This document shows, piece after piece, positions 24,104-33,595 of a DNA stretch of 64,000 nucleotides. The notes beneath the pieces are model-generated. The model was not told where the DNA came from, made no database searches, and saw nothing but the letters and a program-made list of their open reading frames with translations. Both the position numbers and the translations under genes were made by a program. The stretch spans positions 62,001-126,000 of the forward strand of contig CAMCXS010000003.1 of the NCBI GenBank assembly GCA_945883495.1. Reading direction: 5' to 3'. This DNA comes from Akkermansia muciniphila. Lineage in GTDB: Bacteria; Verrucomicrobiota; Verrucomicrobiia; Verrucomicrobiales; DEV007. Each line of letters opens with the position of its first letter. Within the stretch, counting starts at the first letter, position 1.

Positions 24104-25186
24104 ATGGATTATAGTGCCCTGATCGAGAAAAAGCGCGCCCGCTGGGTGGAATTGGAGCGGCTCATGGCCGAGCCGGATTTTTTCCAGGACGCGCGCCGGG
24201 CGGGGGAGTTGCTTCAGGAGCACAAGCGTTGCGCCAAGCTTCTCGATGGTTGGAAAGAGCTGCAGAGCGTCAGCCAGCAAATCCGCGAAAACGAGGTGAT
24301 CGCGGCGAGCGGCGATGAGGAGATGGCCCTGCTGGCGACCGAAGAACTTCCGGGGTTGCAAAACCGGCTGGTCGAGCTGGAGTCAGCGGTGCAATACGCC
24401 TTGCTGCCGCGCGACGAGACCGAAGACCGCGATGCGCTGGTGGAAATCCGTGCGGGCACGGGCGGGGACGAAGCCTCGCTGTTCGCCGGGGACTTGACCC
24501 GGATGTACCAGAGGTTCGCCGAGGAAAAAGGCTGGAAAGTGGAGCTGATGGAAACCAGTCCTTCTGAGGTGGGCGGATTTCGTGAGGTCGTCTTTCGCGT
24601 CTCCGGAGAGGAGGTTTTTCGCGCGTTGAAGTACGAAAGCGGAGTGCACCGGGTGCAACGTGTTCCCTCCACGGAGACCCAGGGGCGGATTCACACTTCT
24701 ACGGCGACTGTAGCCGTGATGCCCGAAGCAGAGGAGGTCGATGTCGAACTGCGAGCCGAGGATCTCCATATTCAAGCGACCCGTTCGGGAGGTCCGGGTG
24801 GGCAGCACGTGAATACCACGGACTCCGCAGTCCAAGTGACGCACTTGCCGACTGGGATCATGGTGAAGTGCCAAGACGGTCGCAGTCAGCATAAGAACAA
24901 GGAGAAGGCGCTGACGATTTTGCGTTCCAAGCTCCTTGAGGCGCGGCAGCGGGAGGAGGCGCAGAAATATTCCGAGCACCGGCGGAGCTTGATCGGCAGC
25001 GGAGGGCGCGAGGAGAAAATCCGGACCTACAATTTTCCCCAAAACCGGGTTACGGACCATCGGGTGGGGCTGACTTCCCACTTTTTAGAGGGAGTCATGA
25101 ACGGAAAACTCGATGAATTTGTGGCCGAGTTGCAGAAGGCGGATATGGAGGAACGGCTCAAGGAAGCCGGACTCAAGGAGGGATGA
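24104..25186 (+). CDS. prfA: Peptide chain release factor 1
   Basis: 360 residues from the ATG at 24104, the usual RF1 length. RF1 ends translation at UAA and UAG. The catalytic GGQ is at residues 232-234 within SGGPGGQHVNTTDSAVQVTH, which is the target of PrmC methylation. The codon-recognition region VHRVQRVPSTETQGRIHTS and the conserved C-terminal NFPQNRVTDHRVG are present. An in-frame ATG at 24071 would add 11 residues absent from relatives and has no properly spaced ribosome site, so 24104 is preferred. The stop overlaps prmC by 4 bp. Confidence 0.97.
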   Translation: MDYSALIEKKRARWVELERLMAEPDFFQDARRAGELLQEHKRCAKLLDGWKELQSVSQQIRENEVIAASGDEEMALLATEELPGLQNRLVELESAVQYALLPRDETEDRDALVEIRAGTGGDEASLFAGDLTRMYQRFAEEKGWKVELMETSPSEVGGFREVVFRVSGEEVFRALKYESGVHRVQRVPSTETQGRIHTSTATVAVMPEAEEVDVELRAEDLHIQATRSGGPGGQHVNTTDSAVQVTHLPTGIMVKCQDGRSQHKNKEKALTILRSKLLEARQREEAQKYSEHRRSLIGSGGREEKIRTYNFPQNRVTDHRVGLTSHFLEGVMNGKLDEFVAELQKADMEERLKEAGLKEG

Positions 25187-26037
25187 CCACGATTCTCGAC
25201 GCGCTGCAAAAGGGCACGGGCTATTTGGAAAAGCACGGGGTGGAGAGCGCCCGGCTGAATATGCAGCATCTGCTGGCGACCGTGCTGGGTTGCCGGCGCA
25301 TGGAGCTCTACGTGAACTTCGACAAGGTCTTGGATGAGGTCCGCCTGGAACGGTTGCGCGATCTGATGAGACGCCGGGCTCAGGGCGTGCCTCTGCAGCA
25401 CTTGGCAGGCTCGGTTGAGTTTTACGGGCACGAGTTTTTATGTGATGAGCGTGGGCTGATTCCCCGGCCGGAGACCGAGGAGTTAGTGGCGCTGCTCTCA
25501 AAGCGTTCGTGGGGCGAGAAGCCGCGTTTACTCGATGTCGGCTGCGGCAGTGGCGTGATCGGTCTATCATTGGCGGCGCAAATGGCCGGTGCCGGCGTAG
25601 AGGTGGTGCTCGTGGACGTTTCTACGTTAGCCCTCGACTTGGCCCAGGAAAATGCGGGCCGGCTCACGGAGAAGTTGGAAGGGGCCGATGTGCGATTCCT
25701 GGAGAGCGATTTGTTTGCGGCGGTTTCAGGGCAGTTCGCCTTGATTGTGGCCAACCTGCCGTATCTCTCGGTGGCGGACTTGGCGGAAGTGAGCCGTGAG
25801 GTCCGGCATGATCCGGAACTGGCGCTTCTCGGGGGCGAGCGTGGAACGGAATTGATGGAGCGTTTTCTCAAAGAGTGCCCGGCGTATTTGATTCCTGGTG
25901 GGACGGTGGCTATGGAATTTGGCGCCGGTCAGGAAGAATTGCTTCACGAAGTTGCTCTTTCCGCGGGATTGCGCGAAATCTCGATCGTGCGTGATCTGCA
26001 AGGGATTCCGCGCTTTCTGTTGGCATCCGCTCCCTGA
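25183..26037 (+). CDS. prmC: Release factor glutamine methyltransferase PrmC/HemK
   Basis: 284 residues. PrmC methylates the GGQ glutamine of RF1 and RF2. The helical N-terminal domain (about 1-75) is followed by HLAGSVEFYGHEF and LIPRPETEELV, both typical, then the SAM-binding LLDVGCGSGVIGLSLA. The glutamine-binding NPPY motif reads NLPY here (ANLPYLSV, about residues 191-194). NLPY is tolerated in the wider (N/D)PP(Y/F) methyltransferase group, so activity is still expected. Translation is coupled to prfA by the ATGA overlap, and a Shine-Dalgarno AAGGAGGG sits unusually close to the start. Confidence 0.95.
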   Translation: MTTILDALQKGTGYLEKHGVESARLNMQHLLATVLGCRRMELYVNFDKVLDEVRLERLRDLMRRRAQGVPLQHLAGSVEFYGHEFLCDERGLIPRPETEELVALLSKRSWGEKPRLLDVGCGSGVIGLSLAAQMAGAGVEVVLVDVSTLALDLAQENAGRLTEKLEGADVRFLESDLFAAVSGQFALIVANLPYLSVADLAEVSREVRHDPELALLGGERGTELMERFLKECPAYLIPGGTVAMEFGAGQEELLHEVALSAGLREISIVRDLQGIPRFLLASAP

Positions 26038-26063
26038 TTTGGGGGCCGTTCTGTTCGAGCATC

Positions 26064-27335
26064 ATGATGGAGAAACTGATTATTGAGGGTGGAAGTCCGT
26101 TGAGCGGCCGTGTGGGCATCAGCGGGTCCAAGAATTCATCTCTGCCAATCTTGGCGGCTACCCTGTTGACCGAGGAACAGTGCGTCATCCGGCGCGTTCC
26201 AGATGTGAGCGACACGCACCACATGCTCGGCATTCTGCGAGCCATGGGAGCGGCGGTGGATCGCGCGAGCGGAACGGTCACGGTGAAAGCCGAGTCGTTG
26301 ACTTCCTCGGAAGCTCCGTATGATTTGGTCCGCAAGATGCGGGCTTCGGTTTGCGTCCTCGGTCCGCTCATCGCACGACTGCGGCAGGCCACCGTTTCCC
26401 TGCCGGGCGGCTGCGTCATTGGCGACCGGCCGATTGATCTGCATTTGCGTGGCTTTGAACGGCTGGGCGCGGCGATCCGGGTCGAGGGAGGGAATGTGAT
26501 CGTCGAGGCTCCGGAGTTGACGGGCCGGGAGGTGAACCTTCGTGGCAAGCATGGGTCGACCGTTTTGGGGACCGACAACATCATGATGGCGGCGACCCTG
26601 GCGGAAGGGACCACGATCATTGATGGTGCGGCGGCGGAGCCGGAGGTCGTGGATCTGGCCGAGTTCCTTATCAAAATGGGGGCCAAGATCGAAGGCGCTG
26701 GGACCCCGCGGATTGTGATTCACGGAGTCAAGAAACTGGGGGGTGCGGACCACACGGTGATTCCGGACCGAATCGAGGCAGGCACGTTTTTGGTGATCGG
26801 CGCCATCGCGGGGGATGAGAAGGGAATCGTGCTGAAGCGGACTCGACCAGATCATTTGGAGTGCGTGATCGGAGTGTTGCAGCGTTGCGGTCATGAGATC
26901 GAGGTTTCCGGGGAAGAAATGCTGGTCCGTCCGGGGAAAACGATTCGCGGCAGCAACATCGAGACCGAGGCGTATCCCGGCTTTCCGACGGACATGCAAG
27001 CGCAGATGGCGGCGCTCTTCTGTCTGACGCCTGGGATCAGTGTGATCACGGAAACAATCTTTCCACAGCGGTTCATGTACGCGGCGGAGTTGAACCGGAT
27101 GGGGGCGGATATCCGGTTGGAAGGAGCTACGGCGGTGGTCCAGGGAGTGGAGCGGCTCAGCGGGGCTCCAGTGATGGCGAGCGATTTGCGGGCTTCGGCG
27201 GCGTTGGTCTTGGCAGCGTTACGGGCGCGAGGGAAGACCGAGATCAACCGGGTGTATCACATTGACCGCGGGTATGAGATGCTCGACGACAAGCTGATGG
27301 AGCTGGGTGCTCAGATCGAGCGCCGACAGGCGTAG
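26064..27335 (+). CDS. murA: UDP-N-acetylglucosamine 1-carboxyvinyltransferase
   Basis: 423 residues. MurA adds enolpyruvate from PEP to UDP-GlcNAc, the first committed step of peptidoglycan synthesis. The PEP-binding Lys lies in SGSKNSSLPIL near residue 20. The catalytic loop Cys is present at residue 117 in SLPGGCVIGDRPIDLH; this is the residue attacked by fosfomycin and is replaced by Asp in some PVC bacteria such as chlamydiae, so its presence is informative. The fold of six repeats is complete to the C-terminal RGYEMLDDKLMELGA. ATGATG allows a start at 26064 or 26067. It follows prmC after 26 bp. Confidence 0.97.
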   Translation: MMEKLIIEGGSPLSGRVGISGSKNSSLPILAATLLTEEQCVIRRVPDVSDTHHMLGILRAMGAAVDRASGTVTVKAESLTSSEAPYDLVRKMRASVCVLGPLIARLRQATVSLPGGCVIGDRPIDLHLRGFERLGAAIRVEGGNVIVEAPELTGREVNLRGKHGSTVLGTDNIMMAATLAEGTTIIDGAAAEPEVVDLAEFLIKMGAKIEGAGTPRIVIHGVKKLGGADHTVIPDRIEAGTFLVIGAIAGDEKGIVLKRTRPDHLECVIGVLQRCGHEIEVSGEEMLVRPGKTIRGSNIETEAYPGFPTDMQAQMAALFCLTPGISVITETIFPQRFMYAAELNRMGADIRLEGATAVVQGVERLSGAPVMASDLRASAALVLAALRARGKTEINRVYHIDRGYEMLDDKLMELGAQIERRQA

Positions 27336-27395
27336 GACGCGGAAAAATACAGAAAATCCTCAAGAGGTCTGAAGAATCGGCGTCTGCATGCTTCT

Positions 27396-27421
27396 AACAG
27401 GTGTAGCAAAAACACCTTGTT
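27396..27421 (+). promoter_or_regulatory. Inverted repeat / hairpin in murA-downstream leader
   Basis: AACAGGTGT and ACACCTTGTT can pair, with one bulged base, around an AGCAAAA loop. It lies 61 bp after murA and ends 12 bp before the likely start of the next small gene. It has no T-tract, so it is not a clear terminator; it could shape the small gene's leader or protect the murA message. Confidence 0.35.
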
Positions 27422-27432
27422 GCATCAGACCT

Positions 27433-27714
27433 ATGATTGCCTTGCCATCAAACCTCGACCTCAATGCCAGCCAAGCGGCTTTGGAGGCCAAAATCGCCCG
27501 CGAGCGTTTGGATCAGCGCGGGGAAATCCTCCTCCGCTACCTGAATCAGATCCGGGCTGCCCACGAGTTGGGGGAAAACACCTTGACCACGACCTGCTTG
27601 ACCCACGAGATCGATTGGATTTCGCGGGAACTTCGCGAACGTGGTTTTGAAGTGGCTTCAGAAGTCCATTTGATGCATGGTCAACTCGCGATCAGATGGC
27701 CGGAGCGCTCGTAA
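27433..27714 (+). CDS. Small protein of unknown function
   Basis: 93 residues from the ATG at 27433 (MIALPSNLDLNASQAALEAK). It is mostly helical and charged with a mixed alpha/beta C-terminus (ELRERGFEVASEVHLMHGQL). There is no signal peptide, membrane helix or motif I recognise. The frame extends upstream to an ATG at 27388, but the extra 15 residues would be translated through a hairpin and look unlike protein. It lies between murA and the kinase gene on the same strand and may have its own promoter. Confidence 0.55.
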   Translation: MIALPSNLDLNASQAALEAKIARERLDQRGEILLRYLNQIRAAHELGENTLTTTCLTHEIDWISRELRERGFEVASEVHLMHGQLAIRWPERS

Positions 27715-27794
27715 GGACGAGTGGGGCTTTCTGAGCACTTTTGTATCATTGATCGAACAGAGGTGCACGTGAGGCACTCTGTAATGTGTAGCGG

Positions 27795-30700
27795 ATGGGA
27801 GGACAGGAAGATCAGAACCAGAAGGGGCCCGTCCCCGGGATGCCGGCGGCGCAACCGGGATTTACTCCCCTGTTTGTCGCTCCTTCCCCGGCGGAATTGA
27901 ACCAACGCTTGCCGCAATTCGAGATCCTTGAGTTGCTGGGACAAGGCGGAATGGGCGCTGTCTACAAGGCGCGCCAGCCGCGATTGGATCGATTTGTCGC
28001 TATCAAGCTGCTCCCGCCTTTACCCGATGACGATGTTCACTCGTTCGGAGAGCGCTTTGAGCGGGAGGCGCGGGCCATGGCCCAGCTCAATCATCCGAAC
28101 ATCGTCACGGTGCATGATTTCGGGGAGACTGAGGATGGGCTGCGCTACTTCGTGATGGAATATGTGGATGGTACGGACCTCCACAAGGCGATCGCGTCCC
28201 GCCGGGTAACGGCTGCTCACGTCTTGGCTTGGGCGCCGCAAATCTGCGCCGGACTTAGTTACGCCCACAGCCAGAATCTGGTGCATCGAGACATCAAGCC
28301 GGCGAATATTCTGATCAGCAAGGAGGGCCAAGTCAAAGTCGGAGACTTCGGTTTGGCCAAGCTGATCGGCACGAGCAGGGACATGTCGCTCACGCAAAGC
28401 CAGGTCGCCATGGGCACGCCCGACTACGCGGCCCCTGAAGCGATGAGGGCGGGTGCTGACGTGGATCAGCGGGCTGATCTGTATTCGTTTGGAGTGGTGC
28501 TCTACGAGATGTTGACCGGCATCGTTCCGCGTGGCGCTTGGAAGGCTCCATCGGCTCTCGGTCCGGTCGATCCCCGGCTCGATCGAATCGTCATCAAGGC
28601 GATGCAGCCGGACCGAGAGCATCGGTATCAGCGGATGACGGAAATCGCGGAGGCGCTGGAGGAAGTGAAGCGGCTTCCGGAGCCGTCGGCGCCCGAACCG
28701 ATTTTGAAGGCCGTTCCCGTAGCGACGCCCGTGGTGACGCGCAAACGGATGCACCCCGCAGCCGTGGCGGTCATCGCGCTGACGAGTGTGGCGGCTGCCG
28801 TGACCGCAATCCTGTACGGGGCTGCCTATTACATGAAGACCACGGAGGGGGAGCCGCTGTTTCTGCTAGGCCCTCGTCCATCGTCCGTGGTGACCGCTCC
28901 CGCGATGCCCACGGTGACCGAACCGGCTCCGGTTGTGCCGAAAGTATCTGACCCGGGATCGAGGCCGGTGGCTCCTTCACCTCCACCGGAAAAGCAAAGG
29001 CCGCCGGACGTGAAGGATGGATGGGTCTCGATGCGTAGCGTCGATGGTCCCGGTGTGGAAGCGCCTGGACCGGGCTGGTCGATGTCGTTGGATGGATTGG
29101 TTTTTCATGGCAAAGGCAAAGATCGATCAGGAAGTCGGCTCTTCTTGGCGCCTCCGCTTCCCTCTGTGGATTACGAGTTTCGGATGGAAGTGGTGGAGGG
29201 CGGGCTTACCCATCCGCTGGCAGTTCGGCTGCCGGTGGGCAACGATAACGCCCATGCGGTCTTCGGGGCGAGTGCGCCTGGAGGTGGGCGGGAGCGTTTT
29301 GCGGGTTTGGCGCTTGTGGGCGCACCGGATCCGGCGGATCCGCGGAACCGCAGCCGCCATCAATTGGAGGAGCCGAAAGGGGAATCTTGCCGGATCGTGC
29401 TGCGCGTTCTCCGGAAAGGAGGAAAGACCGGGATTGAAGCTACGGTCAACGGGCAATTGGCCATCGCTTGGGCTGGCGACATCACGGAGCTCGCGGGAGT
29501 GGATTCGTTCCGTAGCGCCGGTTCCAAGAGGTTGATCGGGCTCGCGGCCAGCCATCCTATCAGTCTGCACGGGATCGATTGTAGGGCGGTCTCGGCGGGC
29601 ACTTGGTTGGTCTATGAGGAGGAGGTTGCTCCGCTGCCGCTCCTCGGGGGGGCGGCGCCGGTTTCCGTGACGTCGCGGCCCGCGACACCGTCGGTCTTAA
29701 TGCCGACTCCGGCTCCCGAAACGGCCCAGTCAAAGCTAGAGAGCCGCTTAGCCGAGTTGCGGGCTCGATACGAGGGGGTGGAGAATGAGGTGGCAAGGGC
29801 GGGATTTGACCGCAGCATGGGCAATCTCCGCGAGAGTTACCAAGCAGCCTTGAACCGGACAATCGCCGAGGCCGGAGGCAGTTTGGCGATTACCGCCGCG
29901 GCTCAGCGGGAGTTGATTCGGATCCGGGAGAAGGAACCATTAGAAGAGACCGATCCTCCTGAAATGCCCGAGTCCGTTCGCAAAATGCGGGAGGTGTACC
30001 GGAGCTCCGTGAAGGGATTTGAGTCTGAGCTGAAACTCGCTACGGCACCGATCGTCCGGGAGCATTTGGCGGCACTGCAAGCCTTGTCGTCGGACCCTGC
30101 TTGGAGTGAGTCGAACCTGCAGAAGCTCATTGTTGCGGAAACCTCTCGTGTTGAGAGTAGGCTTCGCGATGTCCTGGCGGTTTCCGCGCCCTCGTCCATC
30201 TCCGCCCAGCCAGCAGTCAGTGCTCCGGCTCCAGGTGCTCCGGGTTTGGTGCGTCCGCCATTTCCGCCGGCTAGGTCCCAGATCAAGGGGAGTCTCGTGG
30301 TGGTGCCACGTGGCCCTGAGGACCCGATCCATAAACTACTAATGGATGTCCCGGCTGGGCTGAAGGGGAGCGTGGTCGATGTTGCGGTGGGAGAATCCCT
30401 TGTCCTTGCCTTGAAGAGCAATGGACGTGTGTCCCTGTGGGGCGACGGGGCGACGAGCGAGATCCGCAAAGAGATCGAATCGATTGACCGGGTGTCCCGC
30501 GTTGCTCTGGCGCAGCGTGGCAAGTTCGGGCAGATCGCACTCCTCCTGGAGGATGGCAGAGTGAGAACGAAGGCTTTGGGCGTGGTTGCCTCCGGGCTGC
30601 CTGGACTGGAGGAAGAGACGGCGAAATTCACGAATGTCGTGGATGTAGCGGTCACTCCTTTGGGGGGAGTGGGGCTCGACAGGGATGGGAAGCTCTGCCC

Positions 30701-31148
30701 GTGGGGCGTTTTTGCCGCCTTTCCGGGAATGCCGGAGAAGGTGATGCAATTGCGTCCCGCAGGAGTGGGCATCGTCGCGCTCGGGGCTGGCGGTGTACCC
30801 GTCTACCTCACTGCATCGCCGCTTCCGCCGGGTCTGCCGGTCGGCCAACCAGTGGCTGATATTCAGTTCGGTGCCCAAGATGAGCCTGGCGCGATCTTCC
30901 GGACACCAGAAGGCCGCTGGCAGATGGGGGGCTCCTTTTCTGAATTCACGAAGGATCTTGACGGCCTAACGAAGACAGCTATCGTGCGCCGGGTCGATGC
31001 AGGAGATCAAGCGCTCGCCGTCCAAATCCAGGAGAACGTCTGGCGGTTTCTGGGGAGCGGTTTTGAGGCTGGAGCGGAAAAGAGCTTCGCGGGGTGCGTG
31101 CGCGTTTTGATCTCGAAATCATTCGTGGCTGGGTTGTTACCCGAATGA
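27795..31148 (+). CDS. Membrane Ser/Thr protein kinase with lectin-like and RCC1-like sensor regions
   Basis: 1117 residues. The PknB/Hanks kinase domain (about 40-300) has the Gly loop LLGQGGMGAVYKA, the VAIKLL lysine, HRDIKPANIL and DFGLAK. A transmembrane helix follows at about 320-345 (AVAVIALTSVAAAVTAILYGAAYYM). Outside the membrane there are a Pro-rich spacer, a jelly-roll-like region resembling DUF1080/laminin-G-like domains (about 400-620), a coiled coil (about 640-800), and at the end RCC1-like strand repeats (VVDVAVGESLVLALKSNGRV; later VDVAVTPLGGVGLDRDGKL). Kinases with RCC1-like C-termini are frequent in verrucomicrobia. It probably senses an external ligand and phosphorylates cytoplasmic proteins. 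The next genes encode exported DUF1549/DUF1501 proteins. Confidence 0.88.
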   Translation: MGGQEDQNQKGPVPGMPAAQPGFTPLFVAPSPAELNQRLPQFEILELLGQGGMGAVYKARQPRLDRFVAIKLLPPLPDDDVHSFGERFEREARAMAQLNHPNIVTVHDFGETEDGLRYFVMEYVDGTDLHKAIASRRVTAAHVLAWAPQICAGLSYAHSQNLVHRDIKPANILISKEGQVKVGDFGLAKLIGTSRDMSLTQSQVAMGTPDYAAPEAMRAGADVDQRADLYSFGVVLYEMLTGIVPRGAWKAPSALGPVDPRLDRIVIKAMQPDREHRYQRMTEIAEALEEVKRLPEPSAPEPILKAVPVATPVVTRKRMHPAAVAVIALTSVAAAVTAILYGAAYYMKTTEGEPLFLLGPRPSSVVTAPAMPTVTEPAPVVPKVSDPGSRPVAPSPPPEKQRPPDVKDGWVSMRSVDGPGVEAPGPGWSMSLDGLVFHGKGKDRSGSRLFLAPPLPSVDYEFRMEVVEGGLTHPLAVRLPVGNDNAHAVFGASAPGGGRERFAGLALVGAPDPADPRNRSRHQLEEPKGESCRIVLRVLRKGGKTGIEATVNGQLAIAWAGDITELAGVDSFRSAGSKRLIGLAASHPISLHGIDCRAVSAGTWLVYEEEVAPLPLLGGAAPVSVTSRPATPSVLMPTPAPETAQSKLESRLAELRARYEGVENEVARAGFDRSMGNLRESYQAALNRTIAEAGGSLAITAAAQRELIRIREKEPLEETDPPEMPESVRKMREVYRSSVKGFESELKLATAPIVREHLAALQALSSDPAWSESNLQKLIVAETSRVESRLRDVLAVSAPSSISAQPAVSAPAPGAPGLVRPPFPPARSQIKGSLVVVPRGPEDPIHKLLMDVPAGLKGSVVDVAVGESLVLALKSNGRVSLWGDGATSEIRKEIESIDRVSRVALAQRGKFGQIALLLEDGRVRTKALGVVASGLPGLEEETAKFTNVVDVAVTPLGGVGLDRDGKLCPWGVFAAFPGMPEKVMQLRPAGVGIVALGAGGVPVYLTASPLPPGLPVGQPVADIQFGAQDEPGAIFRTPEGRWQMGGSFSEFTKDLDGLTKTAIVRRVDAGDQALAVQIQENVWRFLGSGFEAGAEKSFAGCVRVLISKSFVAGLLPE

Positions 31149-31208
31149 CGCGGCTCGGTTGTCGATTAGGGAAAGAACCGTCCGGCGCCTAGCGTGTTGC
31201 CGGTTGAG

Positions 31209-33563
31209 ATGAAACCCCTTCAAATCGCACTGTGTTCGGCGCTGCTCGCAATCTTGCCCGCCGCTGCGGCTGCCGCCGGTTTGCAGTTCGATGCTTCCAA
31301 AGCCGCGGCCCGTCTGGATGGACTGGTCGATGCGAAGCTCAAAGAACAGAAGATCAAACCAAATGCGGAGATTGACGATGCGACCTTTGTGCGACGCATC
31401 TATCTCGATCTGATTGGACGGGTGCCTACCATTGAGGAGGCCGAGGAATTTCACCAGAGCTCGGGACCTGATCGCCGGGCGGCGCTCATTGACTGTTTGC
31501 TGCAGTCCGAAGGTTACGTTTCCCACTTCTATAATTATTGGGCGGACATCCTTCGCATCAATCAAAACCTAGGCACCGGTGCCACGGAGGCAGAAGCTGC
31601 GTATCAATTGTGGCTCAAGGACTCACTGCGCAAGAACGTGCGGTATGACGAGATGGCGCGGCAGCTGATCAGCGCGCGAGGACACATTTGGGAGAACGGC
31701 GCCGTGGGTTACTATCAGCGGGATCGGGGCATGCCCTTGGATAATATGTCGAACACGGTGCGAATCTTTCTCGGCACCAGATTGGAGTGCGCCCAATGCC
31801 ATAATCATCCGTTCGATAAGTGGACCCAAATGGACTTTTACCAAATGGCGGCCTTCAGCTACGCCATGAACGCCACGGAATACGCGAATCCGAACCGCCA
31901 CGCGATGCAGCAGAAGGTGCGGGAAGAGCGGATTCAGGCGTATCGGGATGCCGTCGGCGTTCCGAATTTTCCAGTTCTGTCCAAGCGGGAAGATGTCGAT
32001 CGCCAAATCGCTAAAGAGAGGGAGCGGGGGAGACTTGAGGTGCAGTTGGCCCGGTTGGGGATGACGGAAGAGCAGTTTCGCGATACGGCGGGACGCGGGA
32101 TCGCCGCCATTACTGCATTTGATCAGAAACTAGAACCGCTTCGCGAGGCGGAAAGCGAACTATTCCGTCCGATTCGCTATATATCTGCGGATGAGCGTCC
32201 TCGGGACCTCAAGCTGCCGCATGACTACCAATACTCGGACGCGAAGCCGTTGGCCAAAGTAGGGGCCAGAACCATGTTTGGAGAAACTTTGGAAGTTGGG
32301 GTGCCGAGTTCGGGTACCATCGATGCCTATGCCGAATGGCTGACGTCCTCCAGCAATCCAACGTTTACCCGGGTAATCGCCAACCGCATGTGGAAGAAGG
32401 TATTTGGCGCAGGGGTGTTCGAGCCGGTCGATGAGATTACGGATCAGATGTTGATATCCAATCCGGCGCTCGTTGCTGCACTTGAGGAGCTCATGAAAGA
32501 GGTCGATTACGATCTGAAAAAATTCCTTAGTGTGCTTTACCGGACGAGTGCCTATCAGCGTGCGGTGGATACCAATGAAATCCTGATGGGGGCACCGTAT
32601 TATTTTCAGGGGCCGTTACTGCGCCGGATGACGGCAGAGCAAATCTGGGACTCAATTGTCGGGTTGGCGCTTCCCGAGGCGGATAGCTATCGTCCGCGAT
32701 TGAAAGGCCAGCTCGCCGCCGTTGACCGTGTCCGGCTAATTTACGAGAGCCTGTCGGAGCGGAGTGAGGAGGAGTATGTCGCTCTGGTGAATGAGGTTTC
32801 CGATGTCATCCTGGAGTTCAGGCCGAAGCAAGAGGAAGTCCGGAAATCGATCGTCGCGGCGCGGGAGGCCAAAGACGAAGTTCAGTTCAAGCAACAGCGG
32901 CAAGAACTGAACAAGATCGAGCGCGAGTTGAACGCGGCGGTCGCGCGGATTGGATTCACTCGCTTGCAGCAACAGGCGAAACCGGAGCAGTTACTTGCGG
33001 CTCTCGGGATGAATGAAGTGAAGGGCGATGAGATGGCCATGCAAGACGGTAGTAGCGAAGAAGAGATGGTGTTGACTAGTCTTCCCAAACCGGAATTCCC
33101 CAAGGCTCCTGCGGGGCTGGACAAGATCGCCGAGAAGCAGTGGCGTTCGCGCATGAAGGAAGAATTTCAGACGTACAACCGCTTGGTGACTGGGATGGCT
33201 CGGGCTTCGGAGCTGACTTCACCTGCTCCTCGGGGCCATTTTATGAGGGAATTCGGACAGTCCGACCGGGAGGTAATTGAAAATGCGAATGCAGCGGCTT
33301 CGGTCCCTCAAGCGCTCAATCTCCTCAACGGTCCCACCGTGGAAGCTCTGGTCAATCCATTTGCTGTGTTCGGAAGCAGGCTGGCGCAAGCCTCGACTCC
33401 GGAAGCAGCGGCAGAACTCATTCTCCAAGCGATGCTGACCCGGAGGCCGACGAGCGAAGAAGTCGCCATGGTCAAAGCTGAACTCGAGCGTGATCCCAAG
33501 GACGGGACGGAGGGAGTGATCTGGGCTCTGCTCAATACCCGGCAGTTCTTGTTCATCCGCTGA
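31209..33563 (+). CDS. Exported DUF1549/DUF1553 protein
   Basis: About 784 residues with a signal peptide (MKPLQIALCSALLAILPAA, Ala-rich cleavage region). The DUF1549 domain includes FVRRIYLDLIGRVPT near the N-terminus and ECAQCHNHPFDKWTQ (about 198-212), a CxxCH motif that could bind haem or metal. The DUF1553 domain is C-terminal, with TFTRVIANRMWKKVFG and a late FMREFGQSDREV block. I start at ATG 31209 because it begins the signal peptide; an in-frame GTG at 31194 is less likely. These proteins abound in Planctomycetes and Verrucomicrobia and are nearly always paired with a DUF1501 gene, as here, 32 bp downstream. Their biochemical function is unknown; roles in complex polysaccharide use have been proposed. 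Confidence 0.9.
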   Translation: MKPLQIALCSALLAILPAAAAAAGLQFDASKAAARLDGLVDAKLKEQKIKPNAEIDDATFVRRIYLDLIGRVPTIEEAEEFHQSSGPDRRAALIDCLLQSEGYVSHFYNYWADILRINQNLGTGATEAEAAYQLWLKDSLRKNVRYDEMARQLISARGHIWENGAVGYYQRDRGMPLDNMSNTVRIFLGTRLECAQCHNHPFDKWTQMDFYQMAAFSYAMNATEYANPNRHAMQQKVREERIQAYRDAVGVPNFPVLSKREDVDRQIAKERERGRLEVQLARLGMTEEQFRDTAGRGIAAITAFDQKLEPLREAESELFRPIRYISADERPRDLKLPHDYQYSDAKPLAKVGARTMFGETLEVGVPSSGTIDAYAEWLTSSSNPTFTRVIANRMWKKVFGAGVFEPVDEITDQMLISNPALVAALEELMKEVDYDLKKFLSVLYRTSAYQRAVDTNEILMGAPYYFQGPLLRRMTAEQIWDSIVGLALPEADSYRPRLKGQLAAVDRVRLIYESLSERSEEEYVALVNEVSDVILEFRPKQEEVRKSIVAAREAKDEVQFKQQRQELNKIERELNAAVARIGFTRLQQQAKPEQLLAALGMNEVKGDEMAMQDGSSEEEMVLTSLPKPEFPKAPAGLDKIAEKQWRSRMKEEFQTYNRLVTGMARASELTSPAPRGHFMREFGQSDREVIENANAAASVPQALNLLNGPTVEALVNPFAVFGSRLAQASTPEAAAELILQAMLTRRPTSEEVAMVKAELERDPKDGTEGVIWALLNTRQFLFIR

Positions 33564-33595
33564 ACGGTCTCGATAACCCCCAAACATCCATCACC

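Noticed and set aside
31797-31811. A c-type cytochrome based on CxxCH
   Set aside because: The CAQCHNHPFDKW block is part of the DUF1549 signature; a single motif in this context is not enough to claim a cytochrome.
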